Shown: piece after piece, positions 17,501 through 25,327 of the stretch | Numbering within the stretch: position 1 is the first letter of the stretch | How the letters are laid out: every line of letters begins with the position of its first letter | Assembly: GCF_918698095.1 (NCBI RefSeq) | Contig: NZ_CAKKLY010000003.1 | Location: forward strand, 1 to 64,000 | Source of the DNA: Arthrobacter sp. Bi83 | GTDB lineage: Bacteria; Actinomycetota; Actinomycetes; Actinomycetales; Micrococcaceae | DNA: 64,000 bases | Direction of reading: 5' to 3' | Program-made: the position numbers and the translations under genes | Notes under the pieces: model-generated | Seen by the model: the letters and a program-made list of their open reading frames with translations, nothing else | What the model was told of the DNA's origin: nothing | The model's database searches: none

Positions 17501-18097
17501 TTAGGTGTTCTGCACGTGGTCCTTCGCATCCGTGGCGCTGGACTTGACGTCTGAGACTGCCGCCTGGCCCTCTCCCTTGACGTGGTCAGCAGCGTCGGTA
17601 GCGGTCGCCCTGACGTTCTCCATGGCTTCCTGGGCCGGTTCCTTCAAGCCCTGGGCCATGTCCTTGGCGGCCTCGGTCAGCTGGGTGGTGACCGGTTCCG
17701 CTGCGGTCTTCAGGGCGTCGGCAGCCTCCCGTTCCTTCTCGCTCGGCGGGATAAGGGCCGAGACAAGCAGGCCCGCACCGAACGCGATCAGCCCGGCTGC
17801 CAGCGGGTTGCCCTGCGTCTTCACCGCTGCCTTGTGCGGGGCGTCGCTGATGGCCGCGCCGGCGTCGCCGATTGCGGATCCGGCGGTGCCCGAGACCGAA
17901 TGGACGTTGCCTGAGGCGTGGTCCGCAGCTCCCATGACTTTCTCCTTCACTCCAAAGACGGCGTCCTTGACCTTGTCAGTCTGCCTGTGGACGATGTTGG
18001 ACGGTGATACTTTGTCGGCGACCGCGTCCACGTTGGTGCCGAGGCGTGCGCGGGTCGTTTCGATGTCGGCGCGGATGGCGTCCGGGTTTTCACTCAT
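17501..18097 (-). CDS. DUF3618 domain-containing protein
   Basis: 198 aa. N-terminal DUF3618 motif (DAIRADIETTRARLGTNVDA, then VADKVSPSNI), a central hydrophobic segment NPLAAGLIAFGAGLLVSALI (~98-118, one membrane helix), and an Ala/Glu/Lys/Asp-rich amphipathic C-terminal region with repeated A-x-D-A-x-D-H-V. Function of the family unknown; it is found in actinobacteria beside holin-X-like proteins. Its start overlaps the holin gene's end by four bases (ATGA), and it is third in an operon that begins at 19436. Confidence 0.85.
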   Translation of the reverse strand: MSENPDAIRADIETTRARLGTNVDAVADKVSPSNIVHRQTDKVKDAVFGVKEKVMGAADHASGNVHSVSGTAGSAIGDAGAAISDAPHKAAVKTQGNPLAAGLIAFGAGLLVSALIPPSEKEREAADALKTAAEPVTTQLTEAAKDMAQGLKEPAQEAMENVRATATDAADHVKGEGQAAVSDVKSSATDAKDHVQNT

Positions 18098-18525
18098 CGG
18101 TGGTCTCCATTGGGTTTCAGGGTGGGCGGGATTTCCTGGACGGTCTCAACGGTCTGGGGCATGCCCTTGATGGCCTTGAGTTCCTTGCGTCCTACCGATG
18201 CGAGGACCGCGGCGATGATGCCCCAGATGACTGCAACGACGACGGCGGACCAGCCGAGGCCCATCAGTTCACCGAGGGCGTACCAGAGGGCGATGGACAG
18301 GAACAGGAGCACGAAGTGCCCGGCCACGCCGGCGCCGGCGAGCATGCCGCCGCCCTTGCCGGCCCGGGTGCCGGACTGCTTCAGTTCGGCCTTGGCGAGT
18401 TCTATTTCCTGCCTGATCAGTGTGGACAGGTCCCGGGTGACTTCACCCAGGAGATCTCCCAGGGACGTCGAATCCGCCTTGGCGTGCGCGGCAGTGGAGT
18501 GGGTCTCCGGTATTTGGCTGCTCAC
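18094..18525 (-). CDS. Actinobacterial holin-X family (phage holin 3.6-like) membrane protein
   Basis: 143 aa. Two adjacent membrane helices (AGAGVAGHFVLLFLSIALWYAL and GWSAVVVAVIWGIIAAVLA) follow an N-terminal amphipathic helix LGDLLGEVTRDLSTLIRQEI containing the family hallmark LIRQEIELAKAEL (PF07332). Despite the name there is no lysin or phage gene nearby, and the family is common in chromosomal envelope-stress operons. ATGA overlaps on both sides couple it to the 304-aa gene and the DUF3618 gene. Confidence 0.85.
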   Translation of the reverse strand: MSSQIPETHSTAAHAKADSTSLGDLLGEVTRDLSTLIRQEIELAKAELKQSGTRAGKGGGMLAGAGVAGHFVLLFLSIALWYALGELMGLGWSAVVVAVIWGIIAAVLASVGRKELKAIKGMPQTVETVQEIPPTLKPNGDHR

Positions 18526-19436
18526 AGGTGGCGTCCTTCGCCTTCGGCAAAGGGGTCATCGACGTCACGCAGCGGAACTCCTGCCGGGGAACCTCCCGGA
18601 AGGGTCTGCGCCGAAGCCGGACCTGCCATGCCGGGCCGAGCGGGCTCCCCGAAAGCAGGCTCGCCGAAAGCGGGCTCCCCGGCGGCCGGTTCGCCGTACG
18701 CGGGGGTGCCATAGGTCTGCTCCCCGTAGGCCGGCTCGCCGAAGGCGGGCTCACCGAGTGCGGATTCGTCGTAGAACGGCTCACCTATGCCGGCTCCGAC
18801 TGCGGTTTCCGTGACGGGCGGCTGAACCGGCTGGGGCGGAACGGCGGTGCCGGTTGCCGGGGTAGCGGCGGGGGCCCCGGCCTGCAGGCTCCTGCCCAGC
18901 CGGCCCGCAAGGACGCCTGCGCCGGCAGCGAGGAGCAGGAAGGTGCCCGGGCGCTGGCGGGCAAAGGACTTCACTTCGTCCAGCAGGGACCCCGGATCCC
19001 TGTTGTCCAGCCACGATGCTACGGACTGTGAGCGCTCTGCGGCCTGGCGGACGAGGTCCGAGGCGACGCCGGGCTGATCCGAGGCGTTGGCCATGGTGTG
19101 CAGTTCGCCGGAAATGGACCGAAGTCCCTCGGCTACCTTCTGCTGCTGGGTGCCGGCCTGGCTTGTCAGATCGGACTTCGCCTGGTGCAGGAGATCCTTG
19201 GCATTGGTCTTCACTTCGGAAGCCACATTTGCGGCCTCGGCCTTGGCGGTGCCTGCCACATTCTGGGCGGCGCCGGCGGCCTGGCCAGCCACATTGGCGG
19301 CTTCTTCCTTCGCCGTGTCGGTCTTCGAGGCTGACGCCGGGCTCCCGGAGGAGACGCCCGAGCCGTAAGCCGGTGAGTTCGGTGTAGCCGGGGGAACCGT
19401 GAGGCTCCCGTCCTGCGGCCATTGGTTCTCTGTCAT
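18522..19436 (-). CDS. Stress-operon protein with amphipathic Ala/Lys repeats and a GEPAFGEP tail
   Basis: 304 aa, no family name I can assign. Residues ~40-160 are apolipoprotein-like amphipathic helix (NVAGQAAGAAQNVAGTAK, VKTNAKDLLHQAKSDL). A hydrophobic stretch GTFLLLAAGAGVLAGRLG (~168-185) could insert in the membrane. The C-terminal third is Pro/Gly/Glu-rich with short repeats of the GEPAFGEPAYGE type. First gene of the operon with holin-X and DUF3618 proteins, so probably an envelope or desiccation stress protein. Upstream lie AT-rich sequence and a copy of the TAAGCATG palindrome. Confidence 0.7.
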   Translation of the reverse strand: MTENQWPQDGSLTVPPATPNSPAYGSGVSSGSPASASKTDTAKEEAANVAGQAAGAAQNVAGTAKAEAANVASEVKTNAKDLLHQAKSDLTSQAGTQQQKVAEGLRSISGELHTMANASDQPGVASDLVRQAAERSQSVASWLDNRDPGSLLDEVKSFARQRPGTFLLLAAGAGVLAGRLGRSLQAGAPAATPATGTAVPPQPVQPPVTETAVGAGIGEPFYDESALGEPAFGEPAYGEQTYGTPAYGEPAAGEPAFGEPAFGEPARPGMAGPASAQTLPGGSPAGVPLRDVDDPFAEGEGRHL

Positions 19437-19499
19437 CTTCGCTCTCTCTTTCCGAAAGGGTCAGCTGCTGTTTAGAACCAGCGTTGCTGGCATGCAATG

Positions 19500-19535
19500 G
19501 TAAGCATGTTTACTAATAAATAGTAAGCACCCTTG
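19500..19535. promoter_or_regulatory. Palindrome pair upstream of the holin/DUF3618 operon
   Basis: GTAAGCATGTTTAC (19500-19513) is a near-perfect palindrome and GTAAGCACCCTTG (19523-19535) a half-matching second copy about 23 bp away, in AT-rich sequence 64 bases or more upstream of the gene starting at 19436. The same motif occurs at 19655-19693 and 34612-34627. With 19655-19693 this accounts for the recognisable content of the 421-bp gap between 19437 and 19857. Confidence 0.6.
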
Positions 19536-19654
19536 TCTTTTTTCTTGACTTGCGATGGAGATTTTCGGGATTGCTGCCGCTTTCATGAAGTGCCGGGGCC
19601 GCGTCACCAGGGCCGGCGCCTCCTTGCTTGCCGGCCTTCCGAAAACATTAAAAT

Positions 19655-19693
19655 GCTAAGCAGGCTTGCCAATACGATAGTAAGCATGCTTAG
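19655..19693. promoter_or_regulatory. Two operator-like palindromes upstream of the PRC-barrel gene
   Basis: GCTAAGCAGGCTTGCC (19655-19670) and GTAAGCATGCTTAG (19680-19693, containing the perfect palindrome TAAGCATGCTTA) are centred 24 bp apart, with a TACGAT -10-like box between them at 19674-19679. They match the copies at 19500 and 34612. Confidence 0.65.
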
Positions 19694-19857
19694 GGTGTAG
19701 ATGCGAGGTTGACCTTCAGAAATCTCTCCAGCGGACCGCCGGTTTCCTCAGCCAGAGGTATCCCTGCCGCCGGGCCGCACCGGCAAAGCGCCCGCAACAC
19801 CAGGGCGTACAGCCAGCAAGCCAGTTGCACCAATAGTCAAGATCCAAGGAGACAAGA

Positions 19858-20775
19858 ATGCTCACCAAGGAACATATCGACGACCTGCTCCAGCGGGATG
19901 GAGACATCCTCTCCACTGACGGGGGCAAGATTGGCTCTATCGGCCAGATCTACGCGGATGACGACAACGGCCAGCCCACATGGGTGACGGTGCGGACGGG
20001 CCTCTTCGGGACTTCCGAGTCCTTCGTTCCCCTTGAAGGCGCCCGCATCGATGGCGACAACATCGTGGTCCCTTACTCGAAGGAACAGGTCAAGGACGCG
20101 CCGCGGGTGGACACAGACGGCCACCTTGAGCCTTCGGAGGAGGAACGTCTGTACGACCACTATCAGCTCAGCGGCGGCGGGACCTACCCGGAGGTCACAT
20201 CCGGCACGGACGCCACATCAGGTCGGGGCACTGGCGGTGTCATCGACCGCGACACCGAGTCCTCGAACACAGAGCGGTACTCGAACACGGAGCGGTACTC
20301 GAACACAGAGCGCGACGCCGGCTTTGCTGCAAGTGGCGGCACCTACAACGCAGCGGACGAATCAGGCACGGTGGGCCGGGACACTTCGGTCCCCACCACG
20401 GACGACGCCATGACTCGTTCCGAGGAGCGCCTCAACGTGGGCACCGAGAGGCAGGCCACCGGCCGGGCGCGGCTGCGCAAGTACGTGACGACGGAAAATG
20501 TCACGCAGACGGTACCGGTGCGTCGTGAGGAAGTACGGGTGGAACGCGAACCCATCACGGATGGAAACGCAGGTGCCGCAATGGGCGGCCCGGACCTCAG
20601 CGAAGAGGAACACGAGGTCATCCTCCACGAAGAACGGCCGGTCGTGGACAAGGAGACTGTGCCCGTGGAACGGGTCCGCCTGGACACCGAAACCGTCACG
20701 GACGAGGTCACAGTTGATGAGGAAGTCCGCAAGGAGCGCATTGAGACCGACGGCGTTGACGACACCCGTCGCTGA
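19858..20775 (+). CDS. PRC-barrel and DUF2382 domain stress protein
   Basis: 305 aa. N-terminal PRC-barrel (~1-85: GGKIGSIGQIYADDDNGQPT, WVTVRTGLFGTSESFVPL), an acidic Ser/Thr/Gly-rich linker (~100-180), and a C-terminal DUF2382 domain (~185-300) with MTRSEERLNVGTERQATGRA, LRKYVTTENVTQTVPVRRE and repeated V-x-(V/R)-E-R pairs. Function unknown; such proteins are linked to stress in actinobacteria. The linker contains three 18-bp repeats encoding SNTERY. ATG 19858 follows AAGGAG at 19846-19851. Upstream palindromes at 19655-19693 suggest shared control with the catalase; a strong hairpin follows. Confidence 0.85.
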   Translation: MLTKEHIDDLLQRDGDILSTDGGKIGSIGQIYADDDNGQPTWVTVRTGLFGTSESFVPLEGARIDGDNIVVPYSKEQVKDAPRVDTDGHLEPSEEERLYDHYQLSGGGTYPEVTSGTDATSGRGTGGVIDRDTESSNTERYSNTERYSNTERDAGFAASGGTYNAADESGTVGRDTSVPTTDDAMTRSEERLNVGTERQATGRARLRKYVTTENVTQTVPVRREEVRVEREPITDGNAGAAMGGPDLSEEEHEVILHEERPVVDKETVPVERVRLDTETVTDEVTVDEEVRKERIETDGVDDTRR

Positions 20776-20784
20776 CACGCAAAG

Positions 20785-20814
20785 CACGGGGGCCGGGCGG
20801 TCCCGGCCCCCGTG
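20785..20814 (+). terminator. Hairpin terminator after the PRC-barrel gene
   Basis: CACGGGGGCCGGG (20785-20797) pairs perfectly with CCCGGCCCCCGTG (20802-20814) around a CGGT loop, ten bases after the TGA stop. No T run follows. Confidence 0.85.
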
Positions 20815-20875
20815 GTCGCGGCGGCCGGGGCATTGCTCCTGACCAACTCAGGCTCGAGAAGGAAGGACGGAACCG

Positions 20876-21412
20876 ATGGTCCCGAATGCTGACGCCGAGC
20901 CGTGGGGGCCCCATCACTTGCTGTCCATGGCCGCCCGGCTCATCCAGCGCCGACAGGATCAGGCCCTTGCTGACCTGGGCCTCACCCATGCGGCCGTCAT
21001 CGCCCTTCAAGGCCTCGCGGCCGGGCCGCTCAACCAGGAGCGGCTTGCCGCCGACATCAAAGTTCGCAGCCAATCGCTGGGCAGGGTGCTCGCGCGGCTT
21101 GAGGGAGCCGGGCTTGTTTCCCGCCGGTCCAGTTCCACGGACCGGCGCAGCAACGAGGTGGCGATAACGGAAGCCGGGCTGCAGGCTCTGGCGGCAGCCC
21201 GGAGGGTGGAGAAGGAGGCCCTGCCTCCGGACATGGTTGGCGGCACTGTGCTCAGCCGGGAGCTCTCGCGGGTCATCAGCTACTTTCCCGGTCCGCCCAA
21301 GGCGGAGGCAGTCCGTTCGGAGAAAACAGAACCGGACGAAGTGCGCCCAGATGAATCAGTGGCTGAGACCGCAGAGAAGGCGGGGCCGCCGGAAAGCAGT
21401 CCGGAAAACTGA
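20876..21412 (+). CDS. MarR-family transcriptional regulator
   Basis: 178 aa. Winged helix of MarR type: LGLTHAAVIALQGLAAGPLN, LAADIKVRSQSLGRVLARLE (recognition helix) and LVSRRSSSTDRRSNEVAIT (wing with the D-R-R motif). A Glu/Pro-rich tail of ~50 residues follows. Usually a dimeric repressor of efflux or stress genes released by ligands or oxidants; no cysteine is seen that would give redox sensing. ATG 20876 follows GGAAGG. It sits downstream of the PRC-barrel gene after a terminator, so it has its own promoter or relies on read-through. It is a candidate regulator for the TAAGCATGCTTA palindromes nearby, by position only. Confidence 0.85.
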   Translation: MVPNADAEPWGPHHLLSMAARLIQRRQDQALADLGLTHAAVIALQGLAAGPLNQERLAADIKVRSQSLGRVLARLEGAGLVSRRSSSTDRRSNEVAITEAGLQALAAARRVEKEALPPDMVGGTVLSRELSRVISYFPGPPKAEAVRSEKTEPDEVRPDESVAETAEKAGPPESSPEN

Positions 21413-21423
21413 ATGCGAATAAG

Positions 21424-21469
21424 CGCTGCCCTCGCGCCACCGCCTGGTGGAGCGGGGGCAGTGCTTTTT
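21424..21469. terminator. Intrinsic terminator between the MarR gene and the repeat-peptide gene
   Basis: GCGCTGCCC pairs with GGGCAGTGC (one G-T) enclosing an inner CCACCGCCTGGTGG hairpin, followed by TTTTT at 21465-21469. The T tract serves the MarR gene; the stem could also stop the convergent gene at 21490. Confidence 0.8.
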
Positions 21470-21489
21470 ACTGCTTTCTTCTCGTGTTT

Positions 21490-21702
21490 TCAAGACCCGG
21501 CAGCGAGGCTGCCCTTGGCCATCGGGTCCGGCCAATTGCCGATGAAACCGGCCATCGGGTCGGGCCAATTGCCGATGCGTCCGCGCATGGGGTCGGGCCA
21601 GTTGCCGATGCCGGCGCGGGAAGGACCGGAGTGGCTGTGCGCGCTTCCGGACGAGGGCAGGGGGCAACGGGAGGCAGCGAGCATCGAGGCGTGGGTAGAC
21701 AT
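21490..21702 (-). CDS. Small protein with three IGNWPDPM repeats; possible multi-core peptide precursor
   Basis: 70 aa from ATG 21702, which has an excellent AAGGAG ten bases upstream. Residues 1-31 (MSTHASMLAASRCPLPSSGS, then AHSHSGPSRAG) are Ser/His/Ala-rich without a clear signal peptide. Residues ~32-64 are three 11-residue units, each x-G-x or similar followed by IGNWPDPM, identical in the eight-residue core and varying only in the spacer (MRGR, MAGF). A short tail AKGSLAAGS follows. I recognise no family. Identical cores with variable linkers resemble multi-core peptide precursors, but no modification enzyme is adjacent. It lies 88 bp downstream of the exported-protein gene on the same strand. 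Confidence 0.6.
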   Translation of the reverse strand: MSTHASMLAASRCPLPSSGSAHSHSGPSRAGIGNWPDPMRGRIGNWPDPMAGFIGNWPDPMAKGSLAAGS

Positions 21703-21790
21703 GACATGTTCTCCTTGACTGAACTTTGGGATCCGTACGCCGGTGGCGCAGGTGGTCGTTTCTGCCGTGATGAAGGCAGAGTTGACCTGT

Positions 21791-22807
21791 TCAGTCGGGG
21801 GAAGACCCCGGATCGAATGCCGGACTGGAAGGAAGGGCAGTGGCGGCGTCGAGGACGCGCGCCCCGAGGTCCCGGGAGAAGTTGCGCCACGCCCCTGTGA
21901 CATCTGCAGCCTGCCCGCCGGGGCCGTCAGAGCCCGAGAGCGAGGAACCGGACTCGCCCTGTGTCGCGGCGAGGTAGGCGTGCTCCGGGGCGAGCGGGGT
22001 GTGCACGAGCGGTCGCGCATGGAGTGTGACTGCCGCCAGGGGGCGTCCCGAGGACGTCATGGCAAGCTGCGCCAGCGTCTGGCCGCGTGAATCGGAGTCC
22101 GCAAAGTTGGCTCCGGGTGATGCCGGTGCGGCGTTCTTTGCGACGGATACGCTTCCCGTCGTGGACGGTGCCTCAACCACGGAAGCCGCCGGAGCTTTGG
22201 GTTCACCAATTGACGGCGAAGGAACCGCCGCCGCCGGGCGTTCGGCGTGGGGAGCGGGAACCGGCCGCGGCTCCGAGGGGAGCGGTGTGGGAACGGTAGG
22301 AACGTCCACAGACGGGACCTGGACCCCAGGAATGGTGACGCCCGGAACGGGGACCTCAGGAATGGTGACGCCCGGAACGGGGACCTCAGGAATGGTGACG
22401 CCCGGCACCTGGACTACCGGTACGGTGACGCCCGGAACCGGGATCCGTGGCAGCCGCGGATCCACTGAGGCAAGGGCATCATTTACGGTGCCAACAACCT
22501 TGTCGACCTCGGACAGCACCGGCGCGGCCGTCCGGGTCACGGTGGAAACCGCCCCCGATGCCTTCCCGATGACGGCCTCGGCAGAGTCGGTCACCGCTGA
22601 GATCGCTGCGTCACCGGCCGGGCCGGACCTGAGGGGCTTGGCGAGTAATGATCCGGAATTCAGCGACTCTGAACTGAGCGCTCCGGTGTCCGGAGACGAT
22701 GCCGTCGCCGTTCCTGCACCCCAGATGAGCCAAGCCAGCGCGATCACTGCGGGCAGCAGGAGCGCGCGCAACGATATGGCGCAAAGAAGACGCAGGCTGC
22801 TGCCCAT
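21791..22807 (-). CDS. Exported Pro/Val-rich protein ending in DPGSSPD (paralogue of the gene at 40276)
   Basis: 338 aa. N-terminal signal sequence (ISLRALLLPAVIALAWLIW, then GAGTATASS). Residues ~50-115 are Ala/Ser/Val-rich helix. Residues ~118-165 hold pentapeptide-type repeats of VPGVTIPEVP, a beta-spiral-like wall region. The rest is low-complexity Pro/Ala/Ser, and the last residues are FDPGSSPD. The protein from 41358 has the same plan and also ends DPGSSPD, so the two are paralogues. No LPXTG motif or C-terminal helix is seen. Function unknown; likely a cell-surface protein. The start ATG 22807 lies a few bases after a run of six G. Confidence 0.7.
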   Translation of the reverse strand: MGSSLRLLCAISLRALLLPAVIALAWLIWGAGTATASSPDTGALSSESLNSGSLLAKPLRSGPAGDAAISAVTDSAEAVIGKASGAVSTVTRTAAPVLSEVDKVVGTVNDALASVDPRLPRIPVPGVTVPVVQVPGVTIPEVPVPGVTIPEVPVPGVTIPGVQVPSVDVPTVPTPLPSEPRPVPAPHAERPAAAVPSPSIGEPKAPAASVVEAPSTTGSVSVAKNAAPASPGANFADSDSRGQTLAQLAMTSSGRPLAAVTLHARPLVHTPLAPEHAYLAATQGESGSSLSGSDGPGGQAADVTGAWRNFSRDLGARVLDAATALPSSPAFDPGSSPD

Positions 22808-22972
22808 TCCGATTCACCCCCCAGAGGCAATGGGAGATCAGCATATGCCCGGGCGCCGGTTCCGTCCAGAGTCAAAATATTCGCCTGCATACTATCGGCA
22901 GGCTGGCGGGCAGAACAACCCTGATGGCAATGCCCGTTCCGCCGTAAAATTGATGTCAGAGGTGTTGGAGTG

Positions 22973-23152
22973 ATGTCTGGATCGATCGTCGTCGTCCTGG
23001 TAATCCTTGCCGTAATTGCAGCGCTGGCAATCATCGGCACGGTCGTGGTGGTGTTGCGCGACGGTCGCGGCAATGTCCCGTCCGAACCGCCTCAACGGCC
23101 CTGGACGGCGGGCAATCTGCCGAGCCTGCCGTACTCCCTGATCCGCTTCTAA
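22973..23152 (+). CDS. Small single-pass membrane protein
   Basis: 59 aa. One strongly hydrophobic helix (SIVVVLVILAVIAALAIIGT, continuing VVVVL) is followed by a short polar tail ending in NLPSLPYSLIRF. No family recognised. ATG 22973 is chosen, with AGGTG eight bases upstream; GTG 22970 is equivalent. It diverges from the exported-protein gene, so the two start regions share ~165 bp. Confidence 0.5.
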   Translation: MSGSIVVVLVILAVIAALAIIGTVVVVLRDGRGNVPSEPPQRPWTAGNLPSLPYSLIRF

Positions 23153-23245
23153 ACGCAAGGGACGCCGTCGAACCGCCGGACCCGGCGCGGGTCTCACGAC
23201 GCTCCGCCACGAGGTCCGGTTCAGCTCACAGAGCCCGGACACAAA

Positions 23246-23290
23246 GTTGGTGCAGCTGCCCACGGACTTTCGTGTGGCACCTGCACCAAC
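23246..23290. terminator. Long hairpin, probable bidirectional terminator
   Basis: GTTGGTGCAG (23246-23255) pairs with CTGCACCAAC (23281-23290), and an inner stem (GCCCACG with CGTGTGGC) extends it. It lies between the small membrane gene and the convergent DUF4383 gene. Confidence 0.7.
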
Positions 23291-23362
23291 CGGTAGTACG
23301 AATACTCAGATTAGATATCTACTCATTCGCGGCTCCTAGTTCCCGGGCGTTCGCGTTCCGGG

Positions 23363-23824
23363 TTATTTCCTGTCCTCGGCCAGATGCCGCGAGAACATCC
23401 AGCCGGCGGCAATCATCAGTACACCCACCACCAGGAGGGTCCAGCTGTCCGTCATGTTCAGCGACAGGAAATTGGCCGCCGAATCCACGCCGACACTGAG
23501 CCCGTAGATGCTGAGGATGATGTACAGCGCCCCGGCGCCCATGAGGAACCTGCGCGCACCCATTTCATTGCGTGACATGGCCCAGCCGGTTCCGCCGATG
23601 ACCAGCTGCACAATGTTGAGCAGCATGGATACCTGGAACAGGCCTAGGAACATGGCGTGCGAATCAGGCCCAAGGAACATCATTTCGCCATAACGTGCGG
23701 TAATACCAGGGATGAACCCCAGGACACCAACCACCAACGCGACAATACCAACACCCATGCCAACGTTCTGGACATCTGTCCGACCAAAGTGAACGCCGTG
23801 TGCATGTGGGGATGCGGTAGTCAT
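23363..23824 (-). CDS. DUF4383 domain-containing membrane protein
   Basis: 153 aa with four transmembrane helices (MGVGIVALVVGVLGFIPGI; MFLGLFQVSMLLNIVQLVIG; FLMGAGALYIILSIYGLSVG; SWTLLVVGVLMIAAGWMF). The pattern V-G-x-x-G-F-x-P and H-x-x-x-G-L-F-x-V before helix 2 is typical of DUF4383, a family of unknown role in actinobacteria and cyanobacteria. ATG 23824 has GGAGGC seven bases upstream; longer in-frame starts would precede the first helix with non-matching sequence. Monocistronic. Confidence 0.85.
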   Translation of the reverse strand: MTTASPHAHGVHFGRTDVQNVGMGVGIVALVVGVLGFIPGITARYGEMMFLGPDSHAMFLGLFQVSMLLNIVQLVIGGTGWAMSRNEMGARRFLMGAGALYIILSIYGLSVGVDSAANFLSLNMTDSWTLLVVGVLMIAAGWMFSRHLAEDRK

Positions 23825-23942
23825 TTTCTGCCTCCAACCACTGATTGCGGACACAGTAATTTTACGTCGGTACGCCCGAAAAAGCGCTGGGCGTTGCCTG
23901 CATAGAAGCCTGCCCGGATTCACTCCGGCCTGTCTTCTGCCG

Positions 23943-23965
23943 GCATTGAGCCTGTCGAAAACAGG
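23943..23965. repeat. REP-like half element
   Basis: CATTGAGCCTGTCGAAAACAGG matches one arm of the dispersed REP-like repeat and lies in the 174-bp gap between the divergent DUF4383 and DUF6350 genes. Confidence 0.5.
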
Positions 23966-23998
23966 AGAGCCAGGCCGCCCGTGGCACGATGGGACACG

Positions 23999-25318
23999 AT
24001 GAAACTGCGCGCTGATCAGACCGGAGACCGTGGCCTTCCCATGCCCTTGTGGCTGCAGGGCGGGCTGGAGTCGGCCCAGGCGGCGATAATTTCCGCGCTG
24101 GTGGTCGTCGCCCCTATCGTGGCCGTGTGGGCAACGTCCGGTTTCCAGGACACACACGTCGACGTATTGGCGCGGCTTGCCGGCCAGGCCTGGCTGGTCA
24201 TTCACGGGGTGCCCCTGTACCTGACCATCGTCGCCGAGGGGGCTGCGGCACGGCCGGAAACGGGCACGCTCTCGCTGATTCCCCTGGGCCTGACGCTGAT
24301 ACCGTTCCTGCTGGCCTGGCGGGCGGGCCGGCGCCTGGCCCGGGCCTCCTATACTGACCAGCTCTGGCAGGCGCTGCTGGGGTCCTGGCTCGTTTATTCT
24401 GCCTTCGGTGTGGCCACGGGATTTGTCTGCCGCACGGACGACGTTGGGGTCTTCCTCTGGTGGGCCGCGCTACTGCCGCTGGTTCCCTTTGCCCTGGGCA
24501 TGGTGATCGGTGCGCGGCGCGAGGCTGGCTCGTGGAGCCGCCTGATCGGCGTCGACGCCGTTGACTGGATCGCCCGGACCAGCCAGCATTCACGCTGGGC
24601 GGGATCGTACTTGGCCTCTGCCGCGAAGGCCGGGTTCTTGGCCATCATGGCGGCGCTCGCCCTGTCGGCGGCCCTGCTGGCGGTGGATCTCGTCATCCAC
24701 TGGAACCTGGTGGTGGCTGTATATGAAGGGCTCAACGCCGGGGCCATGGGAGGCGCGGTCCTCACCATCGCGCAGCTCGGCTTCATTCCCAACCTTGCCG
24801 TCTTCGCGCTCGCCTGGGTGTCCGGCTCGGGCTTCGCCCTCGGTGCTGGTTCACAGGTGGGCCCGCTGGGCACCGCAGCCGGGCCGCTTCCATCAGTACC
24901 CGTGCTTGCAGCAATTCCCGCCGGACCGCTGGATTACGGCCTCGTGGCGCTGGTGGTGCCGGTACTCGCCGGTGTCCTGGCCGGCTGGTGGTTCCTGCGT
25001 GAAGGCGAGAACCACCTCGACGAGTGGCTGTCCATCAAGGTCCGCGTCCGCTGGTTCACGGCCGCAGCCTCCACGCTGTTCCTCGGCATCATCATAGGCG
25101 TCGCCGCCGGCCTGCTGGCCGGCGTCCTGGCGTGGATCGCGGGCGGCTCGGCCGGAATCGGCCGGCTCACGGAGATCGGTCCCGACCCCTTGTGGACGGC
25201 AGTCTGGGTGGCAGCGGAAGCGGGCATCGGCGTCGTCGTCGGTTACGCAGCCGGGCCGTGGCTGGAACGCCGCCAGCAACTGCGGGAAGCCGACCTCGGG
25301 ACGGCACCGGGCAAGTAG
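23999..25318 (+). CDS. DUF6350 family polytopic membrane protein
   Basis: 439 aa, about ten transmembrane helices (for example SAQAAIISALVVVAPIVAVW, WLVIHGVPLYLTIV and LVALVVPVLAGVLAGWWFL). It matches DUF6350, named as a cell-division protein PerM in some actinobacterial annotations, and is regularly found just upstream of purN, as here. Function is not established. Start at ATG 23999 (MKLRADQTGDRG); GTG 23981 in frame would add six residues. Convergent with the next small membrane gene, nine bases apart. Confidence 0.75.
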   Translation: MKLRADQTGDRGLPMPLWLQGGLESAQAAIISALVVVAPIVAVWATSGFQDTHVDVLARLAGQAWLVIHGVPLYLTIVAEGAAARPETGTLSLIPLGLTLIPFLLAWRAGRRLARASYTDQLWQALLGSWLVYSAFGVATGFVCRTDDVGVFLWWAALLPLVPFALGMVIGARREAGSWSRLIGVDAVDWIARTSQHSRWAGSYLASAAKAGFLAIMAALALSAALLAVDLVIHWNLVVAVYEGLNAGAMGGAVLTIAQLGFIPNLAVFALAWVSGSGFALGAGSQVGPLGTAAGPLPSVPVLAAIPAGPLDYGLVALVVPVLAGVLAGWWFLREGENHLDEWLSIKVRVRWFTAAASTLFLGIIIGVAAGLLAGVLAWIAGGSAGIGRLTEIGPDPLWTAVWVAAEAGIGVVVGYAAGPWLERRQQLREADLGTAPGK

Positions 25319-25327
25319 CCCGTACGG

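Noticed and set aside
18094..18525. Prophage remnant, based on the phage-holin family name
   Set aside because: No lysin, integrase, capsid or tail genes nearby; the gene is tightly embedded in a chromosomal operon with DUF3618.
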